Part shown: positions 51,132 through 59,004 of the stretch, piece by piece
Layout of the letters: each line of letters begins with the position of its first letter
How positions within the stretch are numbered: position 1 is the stretch's first letter
Source: Halarcobacter ebronensis
Lineage (GTDB): Bacteria; Campylobacterota; Campylobacteria; Campylobacterales; Arcobacteraceae
Length of the DNA stretch: 64,000 bases
Assembly (NCBI RefSeq): GCF_013201825.1
Contig: NZ_CP053836.1
Location: 124,001-188,000 of the forward strand
Direction of reading: 5' to 3'
The notes under the pieces: model-generated
Told to the model about the DNA's origin: nothing
Seen by the model: only the letters and a program-made list of their open reading frames with translations
Databases searched by the model: none
Translations under genes and position numbers: made by a program

Positions 51132-52330
51132 TTCTCAATCCTTGTAAAATAGTATGATTTAGCCAATGAAGTAAAATATTTATCCTTTTCATCAATAGCT
51201 TTTAGTTTATATTTGATTATTTCATTTTGATTTTTTATCAATGTATTTGTATCAATTTTTTTATTGTTTGAGTAACTATTGTTACTCTCCAAAATTTTTT
51301 GTAATGACTCATATTTTGGAAGAATAGATTTTTCTATTATATTATATGTAGTAATTGAGTCATCAATAGATTTTTGTAAAACCTCAATTTGATTTTTAAA
51401 TTTGAACTTTAAATCCTCAAGTTGATTTTGAGCTTGAGCTGATTTAAATTTTGCTTTTGTAACTTCAATATTCTCTTTTCCATATATTGGAAGTGGAAAT
51501 GCTAATGAAAAGTTTAGATAGTCTTCATATTTGTCATCCCTTTGGAAATAACTTAAATTCACTTTAATATCAGAAATTTTTTTTGCATTTTCAAGTTTTG
51601 ATTGAGTTGTGAATTTTTTAGTTTGTGTATCAAAAGATAAAATCTTTGGATGTGAAGAGATATCTTTTTCAAGTTTAATATTTTTTAAATTTGTATCTAT
51701 CTCAAATGTGTCAAACTTTTTATAAGTAAGTTCTTCTAGTTTTAAATAGCTTGTATCCAAAAATGTTTTTAATTGTTGTGCTTTTAAATTTAATTCTTCA
51801 TATAAAATTTGTGTAGTTATTATCTGCTCTTGTGAAGCCTTAGAGTATTTATAAAAATTTTTTAATAGATTTTCAATATCTTTAACATTTGATTTAAACT
51901 CTTCATATAAAAACAATCTCTCTTCTAAGAGTTTGATTTTATAGATATATTCATAGATATTTGATTTAAGTTCAAGTCTTTTTTCATCTAACTGATATTT
52001 AGAGATTGAGTAATCATCTTTTGCAATCTTTTCTTTTAATTCTAGTTTTCCATTTGTTGGAAAAGCTTGAGTTATACCAATAAATTGAGCTTGCATAGGC
52101 TCTTTGTCCCTAGCACTTATATCATTTAGTTGTAAATCATTTGCTCCAATAGTCAAAATGGGATTTTCCCATTTTGTTGCAAGAGATATCTGCTGTTTTG
52201 AAATCTCTATAGAGTTTTCTAAAGCTTTTAAACTATAGTTATTCTCTAATGTTTGATTTACAACTTCATCTACAGTAGCTGCCTTTAATAATAGAGGCAA
52301 TAAAATAAGTGGCAGATATCTCTTTTTCAT
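51128..52330 (-). CDS. cusC: TolC/CusC-family outer-membrane efflux protein
   Basis: 400 aa, signal peptide (about 1-17), then long amphipathic helices in two TolC repeats (around NYSLKALENSIEISKQQISLA and LKLEELTYK). The channel for the CusBA pump. Length is at the short end for the family, as in CzcC proteins. Its ATG overlaps the preceding small gene's stop by one base. Confidence 0.85.
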   Translation of the reverse strand: MKKRYLPLILLPLLLKAATVDEVVNQTLENNYSLKALENSIEISKQQISLATKWENPILTIGANDLQLNDISARDKEPMQAQFIGITQAFPTNGKLELKEKIAKDDYSISKYQLDEKRLELKSNIYEYIYKIKLLEERLFLYEEFKSNVKDIENLLKNFYKYSKASQEQIITTQILYEELNLKAQQLKTFLDTSYLKLEELTYKKFDTFEIDTNLKNIKLEKDISSHPKILSFDTQTKKFTTQSKLENAKKISDIKVNLSYFQRDDKYEDYLNFSLAFPLPIYGKENIEVTKAKFKSAQAQNQLEDLKFKFKNQIEVLQKSIDDSITTYNIIEKSILPKYESLQKILESNNSYSNNKKIDTNTLIKNQNEIIKYKLKAIDEKDKYFTSLAKSYYFTRIEK

Positions 52331-52713
52331 TATAGGTTTACACTTGATCTAATTTTATGTACTTTTTCATCTGCTGTTTTAAATAGAAGATGATATTGCC
52401 ATGTCCCACCCATAGATAGATTAACTGAAAATGTATATTTTCCATCAACAAGCTCAGCTTTTCTCTCATGTTCCATATATGGCATTCCTGGCATTTCTGG
52501 CATAAAAAACTTAGCTTTTACTTTTGCATCACTTACTACTTTGCCATCTTTTATTAGAGTTACTATAAAAGTGTTCTTCCCTACAACAAGAGATTTTGCA
52601 GATTGAAGTTGAACTTCATATCCATCTGTAGTTCCTTTTAGGTCAATAGGTTCTGCATTTAATAAAATACATGAGAAAATTAAAATTGAAACGATTTTTA
52701 AAAGTTGTTTCAT
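52330..52713 (-). CDS. YtkA/FixH-like periplasmic protein with Met-rich loop
   Basis: 127 aa with a signal peptide (1-20, ending L-N-A). The rest is an immunoglobulin-like YtkA domain. A loop M-P-E-M-P-G-M-P-Y-M-E-H supplies four Met and one His and could bind Cu(I) like CusF or CopC-type carriers. YtkA-like proteins are often found beside copper efflux genes. It may deliver copper to CusB, taking the place of CusF, which is not seen here. Confidence 0.8.
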   Translation of the reverse strand: MKQLLKIVSILIFSCILLNAEPIDLKGTTDGYEVQLQSAKSLVVGKNTFIVTLIKDGKVVSDAKVKAKFFMPEMPGMPYMEHERKAELVDGKYTFSVNLSMGGTWQYHLLFKTADEKVHKIRSSVNL

Positions 52714-52774
52714 AGATTGCTCCTTCTTTGATTTATGAAAGTTTATTTTTCTAATATGGAAGGAGTGTGGAAAT

Positions 52775-53926
52775 CTAAAACTTTAAAGTGAAAGTAGTTC
52801 CTTGATTTATTTGAGAAGTTACATCAATTTTGATTGAGTATTTATTACAAATATTTTTAACAATATTAAGACCAATACCAAAACCTCCACTTAAATTTGT
52901 GGCTCTAAAATATCTGCTAAAAATATCTTTTAATTTTTCTTGTTCTATTCCTATTCCTGTATCTGAAATAGTTAAGGTATTATTGATTAGTTCAATTTTT
53001 ATAGACCCTTTTTGTTTGTTATATTTTATTGCATTTGAGAGAAGATTGTTAAATAGTCTAATAAAATCATTTTCATCAATTGTAAAAAAAGAGTCTTCAA
53101 CTTTTGTAGTTATAATAACTTTTTTCTTTTCTGCTAATGCTTCAAAGTACTCAATTTGTGAGTTAATTAACTCTTTTAAATTATACAGTTTTGCTTTGGT
53201 TTCATTTGGTCTATCTTCTAGAAAAATATAGGTTAAATCTTTATAAACTTCTGAGATTTTTTGGGCAGCAAGTTTTACTCTTTTTATCTGTTTTTCTGTC
53301 AAGTGACTATCTTCTGTTGACATTAAAATGGCACTAATTGGAGTATTTAGCTCATGGGTTGTATCTTTTATAAAGTTGTTTAGTCTCTCTCTTTCATCTT
53401 TTATAGGGTTTAAAAATAGTTTTGCAAGAAAAAATCCAATAATGGAGATAATAAAATATATGATAAAAAAGAATATAATTATCTCTATTTTTAGATTTTG
53501 AACCCTTTTAAAATAGAGATTCTCTTTAATGGCAATATAGTAGATATTTAGATGTCCATAGGTTGATTTGTCAACTAATATAAAGTTCTTGTCTTTTAGA
53601 ATAATATCTTTTGAAAAATCTATGTTATCTTCCAAATTGCCTAAAAACATCTTTTTATCTTTACCATAAAAAGAGATTTTATATGTGTCACTTTTTAAAA
53701 ATTGAGATAAATCTAAATCTGAACTACTCATATGTGCATAGATGATTTGAGCAGAGATATTTGATACAACATTTTGCATTTTTGTTTTTGCTAAATCAAA
53801 ATAGAGTTTTTTCTCTTTTTGATAATAAAGAACGGCAACAAGTAACATAAGAAGTAAAGAACCTCCTAAATAGAGGCTAAAAAATCTAATAAAAGTACTC
53901 TTTTCACTTTGAGTTAAATCTATAAT
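52775..53926 (-). CDS. Sensor histidine kinase A of the metal cluster, apparent ATT start
   Basis: With the ATT at 53926 as start the protein has 383 aa and begins D-L-T-Q-S-E shortly after its start, matching its paralogue (V-I-D-L-T-R-S-E) at 54656-55819. The first ordinary start, ATG 53848, would cut the first membrane helix in half. An upstream ATG (53931) is out of frame by one base. Two membrane helices flank a periplasmic domain (about 50-140); the H-box is THELNTPISAI and the ATPase has NLLSNAIKYN and GFGIGLNIVKNI. Likely CusS-type sensor for copper. It is followed after 61 bases by the YtkA-like gene and the efflux operon. Confidence 0.8.
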   Translation of the reverse strand: MIDLTQSEKSTFIRFFSLYLGGSLLLMLLVAVLYYQKEKKLYFDLAKTKMQNVVSNISAQIIYAHMSSSDLDLSQFLKSDTYKISFYGKDKKMFLGNLEDNIDFSKDIILKDKNFILVDKSTYGHLNIYYIAIKENLYFKRVQNLKIEIIIFFFIIYFIISIIGFFLAKLFLNPIKDERERLNNFIKDTTHELNTPISAILMSTEDSHLTEKQIKRVKLAAQKISEVYKDLTYIFLEDRPNETKAKLYNLKELINSQIEYFEALAEKKKVIITTKVEDSFFTIDENDFIRLFNNLLSNAIKYNKQKGSIKIELINNTLTISDTGIGIEQEKLKDIFSRYFRATNLSGGFGIGLNIVKNICNKYSIKIDVTSQINQGTTFTLKF

Positions 53927-53947
53927 AACATCCTTTTTTTTTGAAAA

Positions 53948-53953
53948 ATTATA
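53948..53953 (-). promoter_or_regulatory. -10 element for kinase A / efflux operon
   Basis: Minus-strand extended -10 (TG-A-TATAAT; TATAAT at 53953-53948) lies about 20 bases before the proposed ATT start. It gives a leader of about 15 bases with an AAAGGA ribosome site. Confidence 0.5.
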
Positions 53954-53994
53954 TCATAAATATCTTTTTCCATAAAATATACACAAGATTTTAC

Positions 53995-54000
53995 TATACT
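53995..54000 (+). promoter_or_regulatory. -10 element giving a leaderless mRNA for response regulator A
   Basis: TATACT ends 6 bases before the ATG at 54007, so transcription should start at or next to the start codon. No ribosome site is present. The paralogous regulator gene shows the same TATACT-N6-ATG layout. Confidence 0.5.
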
Positions 54001-54006
54001 ACTTTT

Positions 54007-54666
54007 ATGAAAATTTTACTTTTAGAAGATGATACTCTATTAAATGAGATAATAGAGGAGTTTTTAGAAAAACTTGAATATACAATTGTTACAACTTTTG
54101 ATGGACAAGAGGCTTTGGAAACTATCTATGAACAGAAGTTTGACTTACTTATTCTTGATGTAAATGTACCTAGTTTAAATGGCTTTGATCTCTTAAAAGA
54201 GTTAAAAGCAAACTCTATTGATATTCCAACAATCTATATAACCTCTTTACACACTTCAAAAGATATGGAAGATGGATTTAAAGCTGGAGCTGATGATTAT
54301 ATTAAAAAACCTTTTCATTTAAGTGAGCTGAATCTAAGAATAAATAATATCAAAAGATTGAGACAAATAGAAGCCAGTGGAATAGTAAAATTAAATGACA
54401 AAATCTCTTATGATAATGATAAAAAAGTGGTGCTTATTGACTCAAATGAGATTCAACTATCAAAAACAGAATCAAGGGTATTTGAGTATCTAATCAAAAA
54501 CAGAAACAAAGCAATTTCAATAGAAGAGATCGCTTTAAACAATTGGGTTTATGATGAAGCTCCAACCGATACAACCATAAGAACATATATAAAAAATATA
54601 AGAAAGATATTAGGCAAAGATAGTATCTCTACAACAAAAGGAATAGGATATAAACTCAATCTTTAA
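54007..54666 (+). CDS. OmpR-type response regulator A of the metal cluster
   Basis: 219 aa from ATG 54007 (M-K-I-L-L-L-E-D-D); longer in-frame versions starting upstream would cross the promoter. Receiver with acidic pocket EDD, phospho-acceptor Asp in LLILDVNVP (about residue 51) and the lysine in YIKKPF. The C-terminal winged helix ends ISTTKGIGYKLNL. Divergent from kinase A and convergent with kinase B (11-base overlap). Probably pairs with kinase A and controls the cus operon. Confidence 0.9.
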   Translation: MKILLLEDDTLLNEIIEEFLEKLEYTIVTTFDGQEALETIYEQKFDLLILDVNVPSLNGFDLLKELKANSIDIPTIYITSLHTSKDMEDGFKAGADDYIKKPFHLSELNLRINNIKRLRQIEASGIVKLNDKISYDNDKKVVLIDSNEIQLSKTESRVFEYLIKNRNKAISIEEIALNNWVYDEAPTDTTIRTYIKNIRKILGKDSISTTKGIGYKLNL

Positions 54667-55819
54667 ATTTTAGTTTAAAGGTTGTTCCCACATTCTCTTG
54701 GGATTGAACATCTATTTTAATATCATAAGTTGTACATATATGATAAACAATATTTAAACCAATACCAAAACCACCTTGCTCTTTTGTTGCTCTGTAGTAT
54801 CTGTTAAAAATATCTTTCAATCTATCTTTTTTTATTCCAATACCACTATCTTCTATCGTAAGCTCTTTTTCTTTAAGAGTTATATTAATAAAGCCTTCAA
54901 TTTTATTATATTTTATTGCGTTAGAGATAAGGTTATTAAAAAGTCTTACAAAATTTTCCCTATCCATTTTAATAACAGTTGCTTCTAAATTACAGTTTAT
55001 AGCAAGCCTCTTTTTTTGGGCGAAAGAGTCAAAATTATCTAATTGTTCTTTTATTATCTCATCAATTTTTAACTCTTTTATAACTGTTTTACTATTACTA
55101 TCTTGCAAAAAGAGATAGACTAAATCTTTATATATCTCAGAGATTCTTTTTGCACTTAAATTTATCCTTTGCATGTTTTTTTCAGTTAGTTGAGCATCTT
55201 TACCTGTACTCATTAAAATAGCTGTAATAGGAGTATTTAATTCGTGAGTTGTATCTTTGATAAAATTGTTTAACTTTTTTCTCTCATTTATAATTGGACT
55301 TATAAACATACTTGCTAGATAATAACCAATAACAGCAATTGCACAATAGATTACAAAGAAAGAGAAAATAAGTCTTTCCAATAAAGTTGTGATTTTTTCA
55401 TGATAGATATTCTCTCTAATTACAATATGATAAACTCCTAAATGCCCTCTTGGTGTGTTATCAACCAAAACATAACTATCATCTATTTTTTGAAGTCTTT
55501 GTGAGAGATCAATACTCTCTCTAATATTTCCTATTAGTTTTCTGTGCTCTTTATCATATAAGGCATAATCATATTTAATAAAATTCGCCATTTTTGCGGT
55601 GTTTATTGATAGACCTGCCATATGGGCATAAATTATTGTTGAAGAGACTTTTGAGGCAACATTTTGCATATTTGAGGTAATCAAATCATACTGAAGTCTT
55701 GACTCCATTTTATAAAAAAGCAAAAATATTATTGATAATAGTATAAAGGAAGAACCTAGATACATTCCAAGGAATTTACGGAAGGTTATTCTCTCACTTC
55801 TTGTTAAATCTATAACCAA
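54656..55819 (-). CDS. Sensor histidine kinase B of the metal cluster
   Basis: 387 aa from TTG 55819 inside the end of response regulator B. Membrane helices at about 15-37 and 145-170 flank a periplasmic sensor domain. H-box THELNTPITAI, N-box NLISNAIKYN and GFGIGLNIVYHI are intact. It is a clear paralogue of kinase A, with the same order of segments throughout. The signal is unknown; copper or another soft metal is plausible from context. Confidence 0.9.
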   Translation of the reverse strand: MVIDLTRSERITFRKFLGMYLGSSFILLSIIFLLFYKMESRLQYDLITSNMQNVASKVSSTIIYAHMAGLSINTAKMANFIKYDYALYDKEHRKLIGNIRESIDLSQRLQKIDDSYVLVDNTPRGHLGVYHIVIRENIYHEKITTLLERLIFSFFVIYCAIAVIGYYLASMFISPIINERKKLNNFIKDTTHELNTPITAILMSTGKDAQLTEKNMQRINLSAKRISEIYKDLVYLFLQDSNSKTVIKELKIDEIIKEQLDNFDSFAQKKRLAINCNLEATVIKMDRENFVRLFNNLISNAIKYNKIEGFINITLKEKELTIEDSGIGIKKDRLKDIFNRYYRATKEQGGFGIGLNIVYHICTTYDIKIDVQSQENVGTTFKLKFKD

Positions 55820-56453
55820 CTCCTTTAATAGTCTCTATATACTCTTCTCCCAATATTTTTCTAATATTTTTGATATAAGTTCTAATTGTTGATGAGGTTG
55901 GAGCATCTTCATAGTTCCAAATATTAGAGCTTAATTCCTCTTGTGAGATACATCTATTTGTATTTTTTAGAAGATATTTAAGAATTTGAGCCTCTTTTAA
56001 TGGAAGTTTACTTTTAATAGAGTTATTATCCACATAGTTTAGTTTTGTATTAAATCTAATATTCTCATCTATAATTAAATCTTCATCATCTAAGTGCAGA
56101 AGCCTTTTGATATTATTTATTCTAAGCTCTAACTCTTTAAGCTCAAAAGGTTTTTTCAAGTAGTCATCGGCTCCTGCTTTAAATCCCTCTTCAACATCAT
56201 CAACTGAATCAAGAGAGGTTATAAAAATAGCAGGGGTAGTAATACTATTTTCTCGCAAGCTTTTAAGAAATTCAAAACCAGTCATATTTGGTACATTGAC
56301 ATCTAAAATCAATAAATCAAAATGCTCTTCATAGATTAGTTCACAAGCTTTCATCCCATCAAATACACAAGTAACTTCATATTCTAGCCCTTGCAAAAAC
56401 TCTTCAATAATCTCATTTAAAATTAAATCATCTTCTAATAACAATATTTTCAT
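55794..56453 (-). CDS. OmpR-type response regulator B of the metal cluster
   Basis: 219 aa from the ATG at 56453; longer in-frame versions exist but run through the promoter. Receiver with EDD, phospho-acceptor Asp in LLILDVNVP and YLKKPF, then a winged helix ending IETIKGVGYRFNKK. Paralogue of regulator A. It is transcribed with kinase B (26-base overlap) and diverges from yceI and the RiPP genes, which it may control. Confidence 0.9.
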   Translation of the reverse strand: MKILLLEDDLILNEIIEEFLQGLEYEVTCVFDGMKACELIYEEHFDLLILDVNVPNMTGFEFLKSLRENSITTPAIFITSLDSVDDVEEGFKAGADDYLKKPFELKELELRINNIKRLLHLDDEDLIIDENIRFNTKLNYVDNNSIKSKLPLKEAQILKYLLKNTNRCISQEELSSNIWNYEDAPTSSTIRTYIKNIRKILGEEYIETIKGVGYRFNKK

Positions 56454-56459
56454 AGGCAA

Positions 56460-56465
56460 AGTATA
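56460..56465 (-). promoter_or_regulatory. -10 element giving a leaderless mRNA for response regulator B
   Basis: Minus-strand TATACT ends 6 bases before the ATG at 56453, and no Shine-Dalgarno sequence is present. Identical element and spacing to the regulator A gene. Confidence 0.5.
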
Positions 56466-56562
56466 ACATATATTAAAAAAAATAATCCCCACAGATTCTA
56501 CACAAAGGCTTAACATATTTTTATTAAAATGAAAATACAAATTGACAAAGAAGGAGTATAAG

Positions 56563-57144
56563 ATGAGATTTTTGAGTAAAGTTCTGTTTACAAGTTTAGT
56601 AGGAGTAAGTCTAGCATATGCGACACCATATAGTTTAGATGGAGCACATAGTGAAGTTGGATTTTCGGTAAAACATATGATGATTTCAAATGTTAAGGGT
56701 GAATTTACCTCATATGATGCAAAGATTGATTTTGATGCTGCAAAAAAAAGTTTTAATACTTTAGAAGCTGTAATTAAAGTTGAATCAATAGATACTGGAA
56801 TAGAAAAAAGAGATAATCACCTAAGAAGTGAAGATTTTTTCTATGCAAAAGAGTTTCCTTTAATCACTTTTAAAATGAAATCTTATAAAGCAGATGGCGA
56901 TGAGGGTGTTGCAATTGGGGATTTGACAATTAGAGGTGTAACAAAAGAGATTAAACTTGATGTTGAAGATATAGCAACAGTAAAAGATTTCAAAGGAAAT
57001 GAGAGAGTAGGGTTTACTATTAAAGGTAAAATAAATAGAATGGATTATGGATTAAAATGGAATCAGGCTCTTGAATTAGGTGGAGTTGCCGTTAGTGAAG
57101 ATGTAAAATTAGTTATTGAAGTTGAGGCAGTTGAAAGCAAATAG
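56563..57144 (+). CDS. YceI-family periplasmic protein
   Basis: 193 aa from ATG 56563 with AAGGAG 7 bases upstream; an earlier in-frame TTG (56542) would place this ribosome site inside the gene. Signal peptide 1-22 ending A-Y-A. The lipocalin-like YceI domain has YSLDGAHSEVGFSVKHMM, the LRSEDFFYAKEFP block and a C-terminal RMDYGLKWN. YceI proteins bind polyisoprenoids or similar amphiphiles in the periplasm. Only 36 bases separate it from the RiPP precursor gene and no terminator is visible, so it probably heads that operon. Confidence 0.92.
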   Translation: MRFLSKVLFTSLVGVSLAYATPYSLDGAHSEVGFSVKHMMISNVKGEFTSYDAKIDFDAAKKSFNTLEAVIKVESIDTGIEKRDNHLRSEDFFYAKEFPLITFKMKSYKADGDEGVAIGDLTIRGVTKEIKLDVEDIATVKDFKGNERVGFTIKGKINRMDYGLKWNQALELGGVAVSEDVKLVIEVEAVESK

Positions 57145-57180
57145 AAACTAAAATAACAACTTTAGAAAAAGGATAGGTGC

Positions 57181-57489
57181 ATGAAAAATCAAAAAATCAA
57201 GTTAGCAGGAGTTCTTTTAGGAGCTGCACTAACAAGTACAGGAGCATTTGCTGCTAGTGGTTCTTGTGGCGCTGGAAAGTGTGGAAGTGAACCTAAAAAA
57301 GTAGAAACTAAAGGTTCTTGTGGTGCTGGAAAATGCGGTTCTGAAAAAAAAGATCAAACATCAACAAACACAAATGAGATGTCAGGAAACGCGGGTAAAA
57401 AAACAAATATGGCTTGTGGTGCTGGGAAATGTGGTGCTAATATGAACAAAAAAGTTGAAGGTTCTTGTGGCGCTGGAAAATGCGGGTGA
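57181..57489 (+). CDS. hvfA: Cys-rich RiPP precursor, oxazolin/bufferin (HvfA-like) type
   Basis: 102 aa. A signal peptide (about 1-24, ending A-F-A) is followed by four CGAGKCG motifs (eight Cys) separated by Lys/Ser/Thr-rich linkers; the last motif ends at the stop codon. This closely resembles HvfA-type precursors with repeated EGKCG motifs, whose cysteines are turned into oxazolone-thioamide groups by an MNIO enzyme to bind copper. Ala replaces the usual Glu before GKCG. It is followed by the MNIO gene (14 bases) and a DUF2063 gene. Exported modified peptide for copper buffering is inferred from family and from the adjacent cus genes. Confidence 0.87.
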   Translation: MKNQKIKLAGVLLGAALTSTGAFAASGSCGAGKCGSEPKKVETKGSCGAGKCGSEKKDQTSTNTNEMSGNAGKKTNMACGAGKCGANMNKKVEGSCGAGKCG

Positions 57490-57503
57490 AATGGCGAAGA
57501 TAG

Positions 57504-58325
57504 ATGATAAATTTAAAAGGGTGTGGTTTAGGTCTTAGAAGTAATTTTTTACTTGAGGTGTCAAAAAGTGAGTTTCAACCTGATTGGTGGGAAGTTACAC
57601 CTGAAAACTGGATGCATATGCCAAAAATTTATGAGAAAGCATTTGAAGAAGCAGTTTTTTCAAGGCCAACTGTAGCCCATGGTTTATCTTTATCTATAGG
57701 TTCTATTGAGAAACTCAATAAAAAGTTTGTAAAACAGATGAAAGAGTTTCTTGATAGATACAATATTGAATTTTATTCTGAACATCTCTCTTTCTCATCT
57801 TTAGATGGACGACAATCTTACGAACTGCTTCCAATTCCTATGACAAAAAAGATGGTAAATTTAGTTAGTGATAAAGTAAAAGAGGTTGAGGATATAATTC
57901 AAAGAAAACTTATTTTAGAGAATGCCACCTACTATTATGTACCTTATGCAGAGATGGCTGAGGTAGATTTTATAAATGAAGTTATGGAAAAATCTAAAGC
58001 AAAAATGCTTTTAGATGTAAATAATGTATTTGTAAATTCAGTTAATCACACTTTTAAAGCAAAAAAATTTATAGATAATTTAGACAAAAGTGTAATTGCA
58101 TATATGCATATTGCAGGACACTATTTTGACAAAGACTCAAATATTAGAATTGATTCACACGGAATGCCTATATGTTCAGGAGTTTGGAAACTTTTGGAAC
58201 ATACATTAAAACAAATTGATGCTCCTGTTATGATTGAAAGAGATAATAATATTCCTCCATTAAATGAACTAGAAATAGAGTATAAAAATATGCAAAGTAT
58301 TGTAAAAAGAGTTAGAGATGCCTAA
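57504..58325 (+). CDS. hvfB: MNIO (DUF692) peptide-modifying iron oxidase
   Basis: 273 aa, full-length multinuclear non-heme iron oxidase of the DUF692 family. The N-terminus GCGLGLRSNFLLEV is the family signature. Candidate iron ligands are all in place: His in VAHGLSLS, Glu-His in YSEHLSF, Glu in LENATYY, Asp/Asn in LLDVNNVFVN, His in MHIAGHY, the DSHG pair and Glu in MIERDNN. Such enzymes oxidise precursor cysteines to oxazolone-thioamide or related groups. Its end overlaps the DUF2063 partner by 8 bases. Confidence 0.93.
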   Translation: MINLKGCGLGLRSNFLLEVSKSEFQPDWWEVTPENWMHMPKIYEKAFEEAVFSRPTVAHGLSLSIGSIEKLNKKFVKQMKEFLDRYNIEFYSEHLSFSSLDGRQSYELLPIPMTKKMVNLVSDKVKEVEDIIQRKLILENATYYYVPYAEMAEVDFINEVMEKSKAKMLLDVNNVFVNSVNHTFKAKKFIDNLDKSVIAYMHIAGHYFDKDSNIRIDSHGMPICSGVWKLLEHTLKQIDAPVMIERDNNIPPLNELEIEYKNMQSIVKRVRDA

Positions 58326-59004
58326 ATTGGAAAAAGAGATCCAAAAAAGATTTTTTGATAATTTAATAAATCAAAGTGAAGATTTTGAAAACTCTGCAAT
58401 TGAAGTCTATCAAAAACTTGTTTTTCAAAGATATTATGAGGTAATAAAAAATAGCTTTCCTCTTTTTATGAAAGAGATTGAGAAAGAAGATTTAGACAAA
58501 AGCATAAAAGCTTTTATGAAAGATACGCCAAATACACCTTTTATGTGGAAAGTTCCAAAATATTACAAAAACTTTGTAAAAAAAAGTGCTCTCTTTGATG
58601 ATAAAAAGTATCTTTATGAATTGCTCTATTTTGATTGGACTGAAATAGAGATTTATATGAAAGAGTATAAAAGTAAAAAGTTGGGAAGTTTCTCTTTTAA
58701 TGAAAGTTTTAAACTCTCAAAAAGTGCTAGAGTAAAAAGATTTAAATATGATATTGTAAATAAAAATTACAAAGAAAAAAGAGAAAACTTTTTAGTAATC
58801 TATTATGATTTTCAAACCAATGAAGTAATCTACAGAGAGATAAATCAACTAATATATCTACTTTTAAAAGAGAGTAAAAAGAGTAAAACTTTTAAAGAGA
58901 TTTTACAAAAGCTTTGTAAAGCAAATGATATAGTATATAAAGAGGCAGAAAACCTCTTATTTAAGCCCCTAGAGGAGCTTTTTGAAAAAAGAGTCTTTAT
59001 CTAA
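58318..59004 (+). CDS. hvfC: DUF2063 partner protein (HvfC-like)
   Basis: 228 aa. The N-terminal helical part (about 1-110, FQRYYEVIKNSFPLFMKEI, then YLYELLYFDWTEIEIYM) fits DUF2063, the putative precursor-recognition partner of DUF692 enzymes. The C-terminal part (about 130-228) fits the winged-helix-like domain often fused to it (EVIYREINQLIYLLLKES). MNIO enzymes usually need this partner to hold the leader peptide. Overlap with the enzyme gene supports complex formation. No DoxX-type fourth gene follows; the next gene is convergent. Confidence 0.85.
   Translation: MPKLEKEIQKRFFDNLINQSEDFENSAIEVYQKLVFQRYYEVIKNSFPLFMKEIEKEDLDKSIKAFMKDTPNTPFMWKVPKYYKNFVKKSALFDDKKYLYELLYFDWTEIEIYMKEYKSKKLGSFSFNESFKLSKSARVKRFKYDIVNKNYKEKRENFLVIYYDFQTNEVIYREINQLIYLLLKESKKSKTFKEILQKLCKANDIVYKEAENLLFKPLEELFEKRVFI

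Noticed and set aside
57491-57538. 15-codon frame overlapping the junction of RiPP precursor and MNIO genes
   Set aside because: Out of frame with both genes, weak ribosome site and no recognisable product. The MNIO start at 57504 accounts for the conserved N-terminus.
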